64,000 nt of DNA from positions 310,001 to 374,000 of the forward strand of contig NZ_CP062501.1 of assembly GCF_014879975.1 (NCBI RefSeq). The letters are read 5' to 3'. Shown here piece after piece: positions 9,281 to 19,228 of this stretch; position 1 is the stretch's first letter; every line of letters begins with the position of its first letter. The translations under genes were made by a program, and so were the position numbers. The notes under the pieces were generated by a model. That model searched no databases, was not told where the DNA came from, and saw nothing but the letters and a program-made list of their open reading frames with translations. This stretch comes from Vibrio bathopelagicus (lineage in GTDB: Bacteria > Pseudomonadota > Gammaproteobacteria > Enterobacterales > Vibrionaceae).

Positions 9281-9508
9281 GATTTCGCTGAGATATAATG
9301 ACATTTTTATATCTAGCCTAAGGAACGTGGTTTACGTATCGGGCTATTCTCCCTTTCTAACATTCCCTTAAAAATAAATTTATAAAGATATGTCATATTC
9401 ACAACTTCTTGTTGAAGATGACATCGCATCTCAACGTAACCACCAATAGAATAAGTATTTAATAGGCTTTACATGGAAGCTTAATAAATAAGGATTATTT
9501 CTGTTGTT
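9281..9508. other. AT-rich intergenic region before the EAL cluster
   Basis: No gene is seen. Base composition becomes markedly AT-rich from here to about 12.0 kb, unlike the preceding genes. An AAGGA at 9490-9494 is the only ribosome-binding-like site, rather far (14 bases) from the next ATG. Confidence 0.35.
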
Positions 9509-10054
9509 ATGATTTTTAGTGAAAGTTATGAACTGTATTATAAGCCAAAGTTAGAAAATAAAACTGGAAAGGTGATCGGTATTGAATGCCAACCAAGGTT
9601 CAAGGTAGAGAATGGTATTACGCTCAGCTCCAATTTTTTCATAGAAAATATTTATTCGACACATAGAAACTACGAAATGTTCTTGTTTACTCTACAGGAG
9701 TCAACCAAGCACTTAAGAGATATAAATACATCATTATGTATTTTCATATCGGTGAAAAGGCAGGATATACTATCGTATGATCTTGCAACATCTATTCGAG
9801 TACACTGTGATAATTATGGTTTTTCAACGAGCTCTATTACGCTTCAATTGGACAGTTCACCAACAAATGAAAGTGATAATGTTTTGTTTCTTAAACTCAA
9901 TGAGCTTAAAGATGCTGGTGTTAATATTTTTATTGGTCAGAATCAATATAGCTATGATAAACGCTATGTAAACTACTATTCAAAAATCGTAAGAAAATTA
10001 AAATATAACCTATTGCTATTTAAATCAAAACTATTAGAAATAACGGCTATATAA
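9509..10054 (+). CDS. Degenerate EAL-domain protein, probably catalytically inactive
   Basis: A 181-residue protein, clearly related to the N-terminal two thirds of an EAL cyclic-di-GMP phosphodiesterase and to its neighbour at 10312. The opening YELYYKPKLENKTG matches the family's YELHYQPK pattern. The E..xR motif reads IECQPRF. The metal-binding Asn region is IFISVKR, and the paired Asp motif DDFG is replaced by FIGQNQY. It stops before the Lys, Glu and Gln motifs of a full domain (about 240 residues). It therefore looks like a decayed or repurposed EAL domain, possibly a ligand- or protein-binding relic. AT-rich codon use suggests acquisition. Confidence 0.6.
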   Translation: MIFSESYELYYKPKLENKTGKVIGIECQPRFKVENGITLSSNFFIENIYSTHRNYEMFLFTLQESTKHLRDINTSLCIFISVKRQDILSYDLATSIRVHCDNYGFSTSSITLQLDSSPTNESDNVLFLKLNELKDAGVNIFIGQNQYSYDKRYVNYYSKIVRKLKYNLLLFKSKLLEITAI

Positions 10055-10100
10055 ATCAGATAAAGTATTTGACGATTATCATCAATCCCGCTCTTAACAT

Positions 10101-10109
10101 CCCCCCCCC
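10101..10109 (+). repeat. Homopolymeric C9 tract
   Basis: Nine consecutive cytosines in an otherwise AT-rich intergenic stretch about 200 bases upstream of the second EAL gene. Such tracts are prone to slippage. Whether it lies in a promoter or leader cannot be told. Confidence 0.8.
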
Positions 10110-10311
10110 TATTTTCTACTGATAGAATTGAAATTAAACACCCTATACTCCATTAGTAATTATCCAATAGATGACTTTTTAGCTACTTATTTTTAGTCGA
10201 GAATTTATAGATTTCAGGCGTTTATTTCATTCGCATTTATTTTTATAAAAAGTGAAATGTAAAATGAAGAGGATTAAGCCTAATGTATAGAGCCAGCAAT
10301 GAGGTAAATCT

Positions 10312-11064
10312 ATGAATTCTTTAATTAAGGATGCAATTATTAATTCTAATTACGAATTGCATTATCAACCTAAGATCGATATAAAAACTGGTGACGTTGT
10401 TGGAGTAGAATGTCTAGCTAGATTAAAGCTAGTCAATGGCGATGTTCTTTACCCTCAAGAGTTTATGGACGCGGTCTACTCGATGGGTATGAATAATACA
10501 TTGTTTAAGTTCATTATAAATCAATCGATTAGTGACGTGTTGAGGGTTGATGGGAACATGACAATATCTATTAACTTAAAATGCTCAGATATTTTAAGCA
10601 ATGATATCGCCCAAGAAATAAAAGAAGTCTGTAACAAACACTCATTCCCTTATGCAAAAATAATTATAGAACTTAGTGAGAAAGATAGAAGGATAAATAA
10701 TGCTTTATTTATTTGTAAAATAAATGAAATCAGGCTGATTGGATCTAAGATATCGTTAGATGATTTTGGAATTGAGCATTCAAACTTAGATAAACTCCTT
10801 GATTTCTACATAGATTAAGTGAAATTTGATCGTTCTATATTAAATTCTAACTATTCTATTGTAAGAAAAATTGTCATGTTATTGGTTTCTGCCTTTAATG
10901 CTCATGGAATATATACGGTCGCGGAAGGTGTCGAAGATAATAATACCTTGATGATGGCCGAGAATATGAATTTTCAATGTGTTCAGGGCTTTATTTTTAG
11001 TCAGGCGATTAACATAGAACAGTTAAAAGAATTTTGCTCCAGTAGGCTGTTGGTATGTCATTGA
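10312..11064 (+). pseudogene. EAL-domain phosphodiesterase interrupted by an in-frame TAA
   Basis: One reading frame of about 250 codons encodes a nearly complete EAL domain but holds a TAA at 10816-10818. Before it are VECLARL (the ExLxR motif), ISINLKCSDI (metal Asn), IIIELSE (Glu) and LDDFG (Asp pair). Directly after it come VKFDRS (catalytic Lys), VAEGVED (Glu) and QGFIFSQ (Gln). All catalytic residues are thus present, on both sides of one stop. Hydrolysis of cyclic-di-GMP needs both halves, so the gene is probably a recent pseudogene, unless UAA is read through. GAGG lies 7 bases before the ATG. A GTG directly after the stop would allow only an inactive C-terminal piece. Confidence 0.75.
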
Positions 11065-11179
11065 GTGTATCTGGAATAACCGCGATTTATCGGTGATAGG
11101 AGTTTATTGATATAATACACTATGTTTAAAATGAACAACGATAAATTTGTTTTTCTTGAAAATAGCCAAGGATTAACCA

Positions 11180-11998
11180 TTGTTCAGTAAAAATGAATTC
11201 GGAAAGGCACTAAAATATCATAGAGTAAAAAATAACTATTCACAGAAAGATTTGGTCGACGTACTTTCCTTGTCACACATCTCATTTCAAGATGTGACGC
11301 AATCAATGATCAGTTTATGGGAATCTCAGAAGAGATCTCCGAGTTTGTTAAAAAGAGTATGTATTGCAAATTTTTTCTTGTGTGACTATAGCTATAGCCC
11401 TGATGAAATTCTAAAAATAAAAAAAATAGATAATTATAAGAACCCACTCATTCACAATGATAATGGATATAGGTTAACAATTGATCATATTGCTAAGAAA
11501 TCAATAGATACCTTGGAGAGTCGAGAGCGTGAAAAGATATTCGACTATCACCAAAGAGTGTATAAAGAAAAGTTAGAATCAGCTTGTTACTATGATGTCG
11601 CAGGTGGGAAAGTAGAGTTTATACTGTATTTCTCTGCTAACTTGTTAGTTGGTCACATTGTTAGAAATACTGAATATATCATTAGCATAGGTTCTCAAAA
11701 CCAAAAAGTAAGGTATGACATTATTAGATATATGTCCCACGACTACTGTGGTATTGAGATTACACTCCCTGTATTGGACCACTCATTCGCCCAATTTATC
11801 GATGACTCTAATACGGGGGTGCTATTCGTTAAAAATAAGCGCATCTATACGACGTGTAATTTGTTCGAGCTGCTCTCAAACCCAATGATCTTGGCATTTT
11901 ATCAAGGTTATACCGATTTTAAGTTTCTGCGCTACGCTGAATTGCTGAAGAAGAGTGATGATGTCTACTCGCGCTTGATTCAGTTAGAGCATGTGTAA
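11180..11998 (+). CDS. HTH (XRE-type) DNA-binding protein with uncharacterised C-terminal domain
   Basis: A 272-residue protein. Residues about 8-60 form an XRE-like helix-turn-helix (FGKALKYHRVKNNYSQKDLV, then MISLWESQKRSPS). The remaining 200 residues have no domain I can name. It starts with TTG; AAGGA lies 7 bases upstream and no better ATG is present. It follows the two EAL genes in the same AT-rich block, which suggests one acquired module in which it may be a regulator. A link to cyclic-di-GMP is a guess from position. Confidence 0.6.
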   Translation: MFSKNEFGKALKYHRVKNNYSQKDLVDVLSLSHISFQDVTQSMISLWESQKRSPSLLKRVCIANFFLCDYSYSPDEILKIKKIDNYKNPLIHNDNGYRLTIDHIAKKSIDTLESREREKIFDYHQRVYKEKLESACYYDVAGGKVEFILYFSANLLVGHIVRNTEYIISIGSQNQKVRYDIIRYMSHDYCGIEITLPVLDHSFAQFIDDSNTGVLFVKNKRIYTTCNLFELLSNPMILAFYQGYTDFKFLRYAELLKKSDDVYSRLIQLEHV

Positions 11999-12037
11999 GG
12001 CTTGATCTGTTCTTGTTACCTTCTTTGTATAGCCGTA

Positions 12038-12076
12038 CAAAGCTTATAGTTACAAATTTTATAACTATAAGCTTTG
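12038..12076. terminator. Bidirectional terminator between HTH gene and DMT transporter
   Basis: A perfect 15-bp inverted repeat (CAAAGCTTATAGTTA and its complement) with a 9-base AT-rich loop lies between convergent genes. It is weak in GC but long. Confidence 0.65.
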
Positions 12077-12104
12077 AGTTTTGTCGTAACCGGTTTCTAA
12101 CTGA

Positions 12105-13019
12105 TTAGCCTCTACTTTTTACTTTGAGAATAAAAGGCATCACTGCGCTCAAAATGATGATTGTAGCGCCAATAATTGCGAGCGAATTCGGCAATTCAGC
12201 GAATAACAAGTAACCAAGAATCATTGAGTAGATCATCTGCGAATATTCAACATTAGATACCACGTTAGCTTCTCCCCATTTGTAGGCTGTCACGCCAAAC
12301 CATTGGCCGATGGACGAGATCACACCCACCAACATCAGCAGAGCCAGTTCAGACCATGTTGGCCATTGCCATTCGATGATCGCTGGGATTAACGCAACAG
12401 CGCCAACAAAGATGGCTTGGTAGGCCAATACAACGGTTTTCGATTCTACATTCGCCATCTTCCTCACACAGATAACCGTAATAGCAGCACCTAATGCTGC
12501 GACTAATCCTGTTCCAACATAGAAAAGAGATTCACTTTCTAAGGTCGGTTGTACGACTAACATCACTCCAGTAAAGCCAACTAAGATCGTCGTCATGCGA
12601 GCCCAACCTACGTTTTCTTGTAGAAACATGCGGGAAATGACCGCCACGAACAACACCTTCAGAAATCCTAATGCGGTTGCATCGGCAAACGGAATATTAC
12701 TGACGGTTAAGAAGCTGAAGTACAGTGCGATGAATGCTCCGGTGACACGCCATACATGCATCGACACCATTTTAGGGTTGAGCATCGCATCTATGTTGCT
12801 GACGATCGATGGCATCAATAAGGTGACAAAAACCAGCTGACGAAACAGCAATATTTGGAAAATATCGATAGTCTGGCTGAGCTCTCGCACAATAACGCCG
12901 ACTAAAATAAACAGAGCGTTTGAGATTAAAGCGAGTGTAATTCCTTTTGCTGGGTCTGATAGAGAGTTAAAAAATGACAGCAGTGGCAGAGGCACTGAAA
13001 AGGAACGGTTGATAGACAT
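12105..13019 (-). CDS. DMT-superfamily transporter (EamA domains)
   Basis: A 304-residue inner-membrane protein with about ten helices in two EamA repeats. The second repeat includes ISSIGQWFGVTAYKWGEANVV, a common EamA pattern. The ATG at 13019 has GAGGTG just upstream; a longer frame to 13121 overlaps the next gene and has no family match at its N-terminus. It is unrelated in close sequence to the transporter at 7222. The substrate is unknown. It lies downstream of the zinc-ribbon gene on the same strand, 74 bases away. Confidence 0.75.
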   Translation of the reverse strand: MSINRSFSVPLPLLSFFNSLSDPAKGITLALISNALFILVGVIVRELSQTIDIFQILLFRQLVFVTLLMPSIVSNIDAMLNPKMVSMHVWRVTGAFIALYFSFLTVSNIPFADATALGFLKVLFVAVISRMFLQENVGWARMTTILVGFTGVMLVVQPTLESESLFYVGTGLVAALGAAITVICVRKMANVESKTVVLAYQAIFVGAVALIPAIIEWQWPTWSELALLMLVGVISSIGQWFGVTAYKWGEANVVSNVEYSQMIYSMILGYLLFAELPNSLAIIGATIIILSAVMPFILKVKSRG

Positions 13020-13092
13020 GACACACCTCGTTGTTGATTGAGGAATAAGTGTAAAGCCTACACTAGTAGACGGGTCAAACAGGAGTGCTCGT

Positions 13093-14484
13093 TTATCTTT
13101 TGGTGGGGTCGAGCGTAGCAAAGGTGTTGAGTAAGGTTACGATGTCATTGATGGAGGTAAAGTCGAAGTCGGGAAAGTGTGAGCTTCTATTCGAGCAATA
13201 GGTGAAGTTGTATAGATAGGTAAATACCTCTCGCCAATGCTTAGACATGTGGTGCGAGAGTATTTTCTGATAGCGGTTTGGCAACCATTGATTGAGTAAC
13301 CTTTGGTAATCTTGGTGCCATTCGGTTCCATTGAATTCTAGGTTTGGTTGCTTGTTAGCTGTTAGCGCGCAAAAGGTTATGTTCCAACACCCACTTGGAT
13401 ATTGCTTAGTTAATGTCGACCAAGTCTCGCCCCACCAACCAATGTTTTTGTGCTGAATGGAAGGTGAAATGTTGGTCGTTTTTTTTGCGTACAAATAATA
13501 GAGATTAAAACGACCAGTGCATATTTCGGGAGTTAGATTGGTGATGGCACCACCGCGAATGAAACTCTCATGTTCTAGGAAAAAATCGAACGAATGATGC
13601 TTAGGTAACATTTTGGATAGGCTTATCCAGTGAGCGTGCGCGGCATAAACTGGTCGTAGTATGCTTCCTTCGTTCGACTGACATTGCGTTTGATGTGCGT
13701 AGCCGAGTTCATCAAATTTACTTCTAGCGAAAATCCTGTCGTATGTAGATTGAACGGTTTTGAAAGGATCATCTAAACATTCAGCCGTGGTTTCGACTGT
13801 ATCTAAGTAATAACGCCCAATCTGGCTGCTCTGATCGTTATTGATATACAGATTATCGGTATTCAAAATATGAAATCCATAGCGACTCTCTGTTGTTGAT
13901 AGATTCCAGCATTTCAGGCTTCCCCCTTTTCCTGAACGAGATAAAGAAGAGGCACTAGCGGTATAAAATGCAACGCCACCTTCGGTATCGCTGAGATACT
14001 GTTGTATTAGCAACCGATTGATTTGGTGTAGCAATAGCCCCAACTTTTTTAAGCGCGCATAGAAGAGCTTATTGTTGAGCTGAGATTTTTGTAAAAGTTC
14101 TTGAGGTAAAACTCCTTCAATTAATAGGTCAAGCAAGGGCTGCAATGTAGCACTGGTTTTGTGGGGATTTAGCAAGCCAAAAACTGATGCACATTGCTGA
14201 CACTTGATGCGTGGTGTGCCAATTTTTGTGTATCCATAAGCGTGTGTTCGGGTGTGAGTCTGGCAGGACGGACATTCAACATTGGGTAGCCGGAGTTGGT
14301 CATCCTCAATTTGTTTGCTTAAAAGCAGGATCGGTTCATTTTCAAGGATAGGGGTAAATGCCCCACATAGAGGGCATTTATAAGACTCGAAACCCAGCTG
14401 AACGCTGCGTTGGTAAAGACTTAAATCAGGGTTCGCAAGGTTTTTACAACCGTAGCTTTTGCAGCAATTAAATTGAGTTCTCAC
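13093..14484 (-). CDS. Protein with tandem zinc-ribbon motifs, function unknown
   Basis: A 463-residue protein. The N-terminal quarter carries several Cys pairs: CKSYGC near residue 8, KCPLCGAF near 36, ECPSCQTHTRT near 70 and KCQQCASVFG near 94. The last two form a pattern like the InsA-type zinc ribbon of IS1/IS1595 transposases (CPxC...RIKCQQC..F). The remaining 350 residues contain no DDE or other transposase motif that I can see and no inverted repeats flank the gene, so I do not call a mobile element. It lies 51 bases after the 5'-nucleotidase stop on the same strand and may be co-transcribed. A nucleic-acid-binding role is plausible but unproven. Confidence 0.55.
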   Translation of the reverse strand: MRTQFNCCKSYGCKNLANPDLSLYQRSVQLGFESYKCPLCGAFTPILENEPILLLSKQIEDDQLRLPNVECPSCQTHTRTHAYGYTKIGTPRIKCQQCASVFGLLNPHKTSATLQPLLDLLIEGVLPQELLQKSQLNNKLFYARLKKLGLLLHQINRLLIQQYLSDTEGGVAFYTASASSLSRSGKGGSLKCWNLSTTESRYGFHILNTDNLYINNDQSSQIGRYYLDTVETTAECLDDPFKTVQSTYDRIFARSKFDELGYAHQTQCQSNEGSILRPVYAAHAHWISLSKMLPKHHSFDFFLEHESFIRGGAITNLTPEICTGRFNLYYLYAKKTTNISPSIQHKNIGWWGETWSTLTKQYPSGCWNITFCALTANKQPNLEFNGTEWHQDYQRLLNQWLPNRYQKILSHHMSKHWREVFTYLYNFTYCSNRSSHFPDFDFTSINDIVTLLNTFATLDPTKR

Positions 14485-14535
14485 GGGTACGATGCTTACT
14501 AATCCCTGATGTTTATACTTTGATATCAGCCGTGT

Positions 14536-16101
14536 TTATTGTTGGCGGCTCAAATCGACTTGGCGACCCAATTCTGGAACGGTGATGACTTTATTTTTCT
14601 GGAAACCATCAATAAGTACTGTAGTGACAGATTCGCCATTTGACAGCATTTTTCCTTTGTTGAACATCGTGTAACCATCACCGCCACTGGCAGCATAGGA
14701 GTAGGTGGCAACCTTGTACTTTTGCGTGTCGGATATCGGATGGCCGTTGACTTCCAAACTCGCTAGGCGCTTACCTTCTGGGTGCGTGCTGTCGTAAGTT
14801 GCTTTAATTCCAGAAAATTGTGCGAGGCCATAAGGTAGCGTGTAACTGTATTCAAGCAGCTCTTTGACATTTTTGCCAGTCAGTTCAACTACGGTGAGTG
14901 TGTCAGTAAATGGGAAAAGATTCATCACATTTTCACGAGTGACAACTCCGGGATTTAAGTCAACGCGAATGCTTCCTGAGCTGATCATTGCAATATCAGC
15001 TCGACCGGATTCTTTCATTAAATCAGCGACAAGGTTACCAATATTTGATTCTCGGTAGTAACGGCGTGAAGCCGCTTTATCAATAGTGGCGAGTTGATCG
15101 GCCAGAGCAGGATTACCATTACGTACTTTTTGAATTAACGCGTAAGTTGCATCGTCGCGTTTGAGTTTGGCTGACTCAACAGGGATCAACTTACCACCTA
15201 AGAATTTGACATCATGCTTTTCGGTATCGACAGTAAATTTTGTGTAGCCAAGGTGCATGCCTTGACCAAAGGTTAAGCCGATAACTGTGCCGGTTTTTGG
15301 GTGAACAACAGGTTCGATCAAGCCATTATCCGAGTGACCACCGAAGATGACATCCACTCCCTTAAGCTTGCCTGCCATTTCGTAATCTTCATCAAATCCA
15401 CGTTGAACTTCTGGATCGGCTTCTTTGTCCGTTTGCATTGGAGCTGTCTTGTTTTGGTGCGTCAGTACGACGATCATGTCGACATCATCGCGGATCTTAT
15501 CAGCCCATTTTTGAGCGATTTCTGTCGGGTCTTTGATGGTTAACCCTTTACGGTTTCCTTTCCACATTGTGTTGTAGAACGCATCTATTCCCATGACACC
15601 AATCACGCCGATTTTAACGCCATCACGTTCAATGATTGTGTATGGCTGAGCAAACATTGAGTCAGAAGCTTCATGGAAGATGTTCGCGTTGAGCACAGGG
15701 AAACTGGCACGAGGCATGGTCTCTACCAAGGATTCCCAACCGTATTCAAATTCATGATTACCCAGTGTAATTACGTCATAACCCATTGAGTTATAAAGGT
15801 CGAAAGGCAGTTTCCCTTTCGACTTTTTAGAGAGTGCACCCGTATAAATATCACCGGCGTCTAATAGGAAGCTGGTTCCTTCTTCAGCCTGAACGTTTTT
15901 GATCAAGGTTGCCAAGTAAGGGATACCGCCAATCAGCTCAATGTCGTCATTCCAGAATGCATCCACAGGGTCGTAAACACTTTCAATATCGTTGGTATGA
16001 AGCAGGGTGATCTCTTTTATTTCAGCTAAGGTTGGCATTGATGCCACGGTGGCTAATACGGAGACCGCAAAGCATAACGGCTTTAGTTTTAGGTTTTTCA
16101 T
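14536..16101 (-). CDS. Periplasmic 5'-nucleotidase / UshA-family metallophosphatase
   Basis: A 521-residue precursor with a signal peptide (residues 1 to about 26, ending PTLA). The N-terminal calcineurin-like metallophosphatase domain shows LLHTND, DAGD, GNHEFEYG and FGGHSDNG, which supply the two-metal site. The C-terminal 5'-nucleotidase substrate domain (about residues 345-500) includes SSGSIRVDLNPG, NLFPFTDTL and SYAASGGDGY. Family enzymes dephosphorylate nucleotides or related esters in the periplasm for nucleoside and phosphate salvage. The exact substrate is open; length fits the single-UshA family. It is the first gene of a minus-strand group with the zinc-ribbon gene. Confidence 0.85.
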   Translation of the reverse strand: MKNLKLKPLCFAVSVLATVASMPTLAEIKEITLLHTNDIESVYDPVDAFWNDDIELIGGIPYLATLIKNVQAEEGTSFLLDAGDIYTGALSKKSKGKLPFDLYNSMGYDVITLGNHEFEYGWESLVETMPRASFPVLNANIFHEASDSMFAQPYTIIERDGVKIGVIGVMGIDAFYNTMWKGNRKGLTIKDPTEIAQKWADKIRDDVDMIVVLTHQNKTAPMQTDKEADPEVQRGFDEDYEMAGKLKGVDVIFGGHSDNGLIEPVVHPKTGTVIGLTFGQGMHLGYTKFTVDTEKHDVKFLGGKLIPVESAKLKRDDATYALIQKVRNGNPALADQLATIDKAASRRYYRESNIGNLVADLMKESGRADIAMISSGSIRVDLNPGVVTRENVMNLFPFTDTLTVVELTGKNVKELLEYSYTLPYGLAQFSGIKATYDSTHPEGKRLASLEVNGHPISDTQKYKVATYSYAASGGDGYTMFNKGKMLSNGESVTTVLIDGFQKNKVITVPELGRQVDLSRQQ

Positions 16102-16308
16102 AGTGTGCTCATGTCAGTGAAGGAAACGATTGCCATTTTAGGGAGGGAAGGGGATATGAGTGTGAGTCAGAACACACTCTTTATTTCGAATGGGGGTTAA
16201 ATCTTACAGAGTTACCTTTTGAGTTGGTTTTACTGCTACGTGTGATGTTGTTCAGAACTGGATCGGCTTAATGGGTTTTCGATCAAAAAAAGATCAACTG
16301 GCTATTGC

Positions 16309-16358
16309 TGAAACCGGTTTCAATCTGTATCGTAATTACAAACTGAAATCGGTTTCAG
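16309..16358 (+). promoter_or_regulatory. Two LacI-type operators upstream of the beta-glucosidase gene
   Basis: Two palindromes lie 35 bases apart centre to centre: TGAAACCGGTTTCA (16309-16322, perfect) and CTGAAATCGGTTTCAG (16343-16358, near perfect). They match the GalR/LacI operator style with the central CG and resemble the site of the AscG repressor of beta-glucoside genes. The LacI-family protein encoded after the glucosidase is the obvious candidate to bind them. Confidence 0.75.
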
Positions 16359-16399
16359 AGTCGTGATTGCTTCTCTAGTCTTCTTCTTTTCACGAATAA

Positions 16400-17857
<1,458 letters not shown>

Positions 17858-17967
17858 AATGCCTCTTACTGCGTCGTCCTATGTAATATAAAGATACGCG
17901 CAATATGAATTAGCATTAAATTAGTCGGCTTATGTCGGCTAATTTTTTATATGAGGAAAAGAAGCAA

Positions 17968-18966
17968 ATGGTGACAATGCTTGATGTCGCGAACCGCGCA
18001 GGCGTATCTAAGTCGACGGTTTCTCGTGTCTTAAACGGCAAGAATATCGTACGCCCAGATGTGGTGAAAAAGGTATTTGATGCGATTCAAGAAACAGGCT
18101 ATCGACCAAACCTGTTAGCTCAGCAATTGGCGACCAAGAAGACCAACTTCATCGGCTTTGTTATCACTAATGAGCTGTTCAACGGCCCTTACTTCTCTTC
18201 CTTGATGTATCACGCAGCATCTTATAGCGAAAAATCGAATCACCAACTGGTGATCACCGATGGTAAACACAGCGCCGAAGATGAAAGGAAGGCGATCAAT
18301 TTCTTACTTGATATGAAATGCGCGGGTATCATCATCTATCCGCAATGCTTAACGGAAAGCGAGATTACTCAGATCATCGAAAACACGGATACACCGATTC
18401 TGGTGCTCAATCGTGAAATGCCGTCGAAGCCCAATCACGCAATTACCACCGATCATTATCAAAGTGCTTGTTTGATGGTTGAACATATCATCGAGCAGGG
18501 TCATGCAGACATTGCGGTAATTCGTGGTAAAGCAGGCTCGTCGACCGATGAACAGCGTTACCAAGCTTATCAAGATGTGTTAACCAAGCACGGTATTGCA
18601 GTGAATGAACTTAATATCGTTCAGGGCGATTGGACAATGGAGAGTGGTTACCGTGCCGCGCAAGCTTTAGTGGAAAGCAAAGCAAGCTTCACTGCGATCT
18701 TGTCTGAAAACGATGACATGGCGATTGGCGCGATTAAGGCGTTAACAGAGCTGGGTTACTCATTACCTAAAGACATCTCTATTGTTGGCTTTGATAACAG
18801 TAAAGTGGGCGAATTTCTAACGCCAAGCTTAACCTCTGTGAGTGTGCCACTCGAACAAATGACGCAAAAGGCGATACTTCGAATTGTTGGTGAGACAAAG
18901 CAAGCAGAAGCATTGAGTACGACTGGTAGCTTGGTAATTCGCGACTCGGTAGCCCAGCGTATCTAA
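17968..18966 (+). CDS. LacI-family transcriptional repressor
   Basis: A 332-residue repressor. The N-terminal LacI helix-turn-helix, TMLDVANRAGVSKSTVSRVL, is followed by the hinge and a periplasmic-binding-protein-like sugar domain (residues about 60-330; includes ENDDMAIGAIKAL and the late DISIVGFDN motif). ATG at 17968 follows GAGGA; an in-frame ATG 12 codons upstream lacks one. It lies 110 bases after the 6-phospho-beta-glucosidase and most likely binds the two palindromes upstream of that gene, with a sugar or sugar phosphate as inducer. It resembles AscG in position and operator. Confidence 0.85.
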   Translation: MVTMLDVANRAGVSKSTVSRVLNGKNIVRPDVVKKVFDAIQETGYRPNLLAQQLATKKTNFIGFVITNELFNGPYFSSLMYHAASYSEKSNHQLVITDGKHSAEDERKAINFLLDMKCAGIIIYPQCLTESEITQIIENTDTPILVLNREMPSKPNHAITTDHYQSACLMVEHIIEQGHADIAVIRGKAGSSTDEQRYQAYQDVLTKHGIAVNELNIVQGDWTMESGYRAAQALVESKASFTAILSENDDMAIGAIKALTELGYSLPKDISIVGFDNSKVGEFLTPSLTSVSVPLEQMTQKAILRIVGETKQAEALSTTGSLVIRDSVAQRI

Positions 18967-18994
18967 GCCGCGTGCAACGCACTGAATTAAACCG

Positions 18995-19022
18995 GCCTTT
19001 GCTTGATAGCAAAGGCTTTTTT
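18995..19022 (+). terminator. Rho-independent terminator after the LacI gene
   Basis: An 8-bp stem (GCCTTTGC / GCAAAGGC) with a 6-base loop is followed by six T residues. Confidence 0.85.
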
Positions 19023-19191
19023 ATTGGCACTATCTATGTTTCTTGCTTGGTTTAGAAGCAATTTAAATTGGCCGAACACTACAAATCGTGACTGGCAGCG
19101 CATCTCAGAAATCCTCTTTAAAGCGTGCTTATTATGAGAGTTAAAGATATGCGATATTGCGTTCTTTGGTCGATGAATTGACCATTTTAAC

Positions 19192-19228
19192 GGTAAGTAA
19201 TGTGAAAATAGGTAAGTAACGTGAAAAC
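19192..19228 (+). repeat. Tandem duplication covering a ribosome-binding site and start codon
   Basis: Two near-identical 19-base units (GGTAAGTAA-T/C-GTGAAAA) lie head to tail. The second provides the AGG ribosome-binding site and GTG start of the acetyltransferase. The first yields only a five-codon GTG frame ending at TAA. Confidence 0.6.

Noticed and set aside
10819..11064. Separate functional gene for the C-terminal EAL piece
   Set aside because: It lacks a ribosome-binding site and more than half the domain, and is in the same frame as the upstream part.
13093..14484. Active insertion sequence encoding the zinc-ribbon protein
   Set aside because: No DDE catalytic motif seen, no flanking inverted or direct repeats, and the gene is closely spaced with the 5'-nucleotidase.
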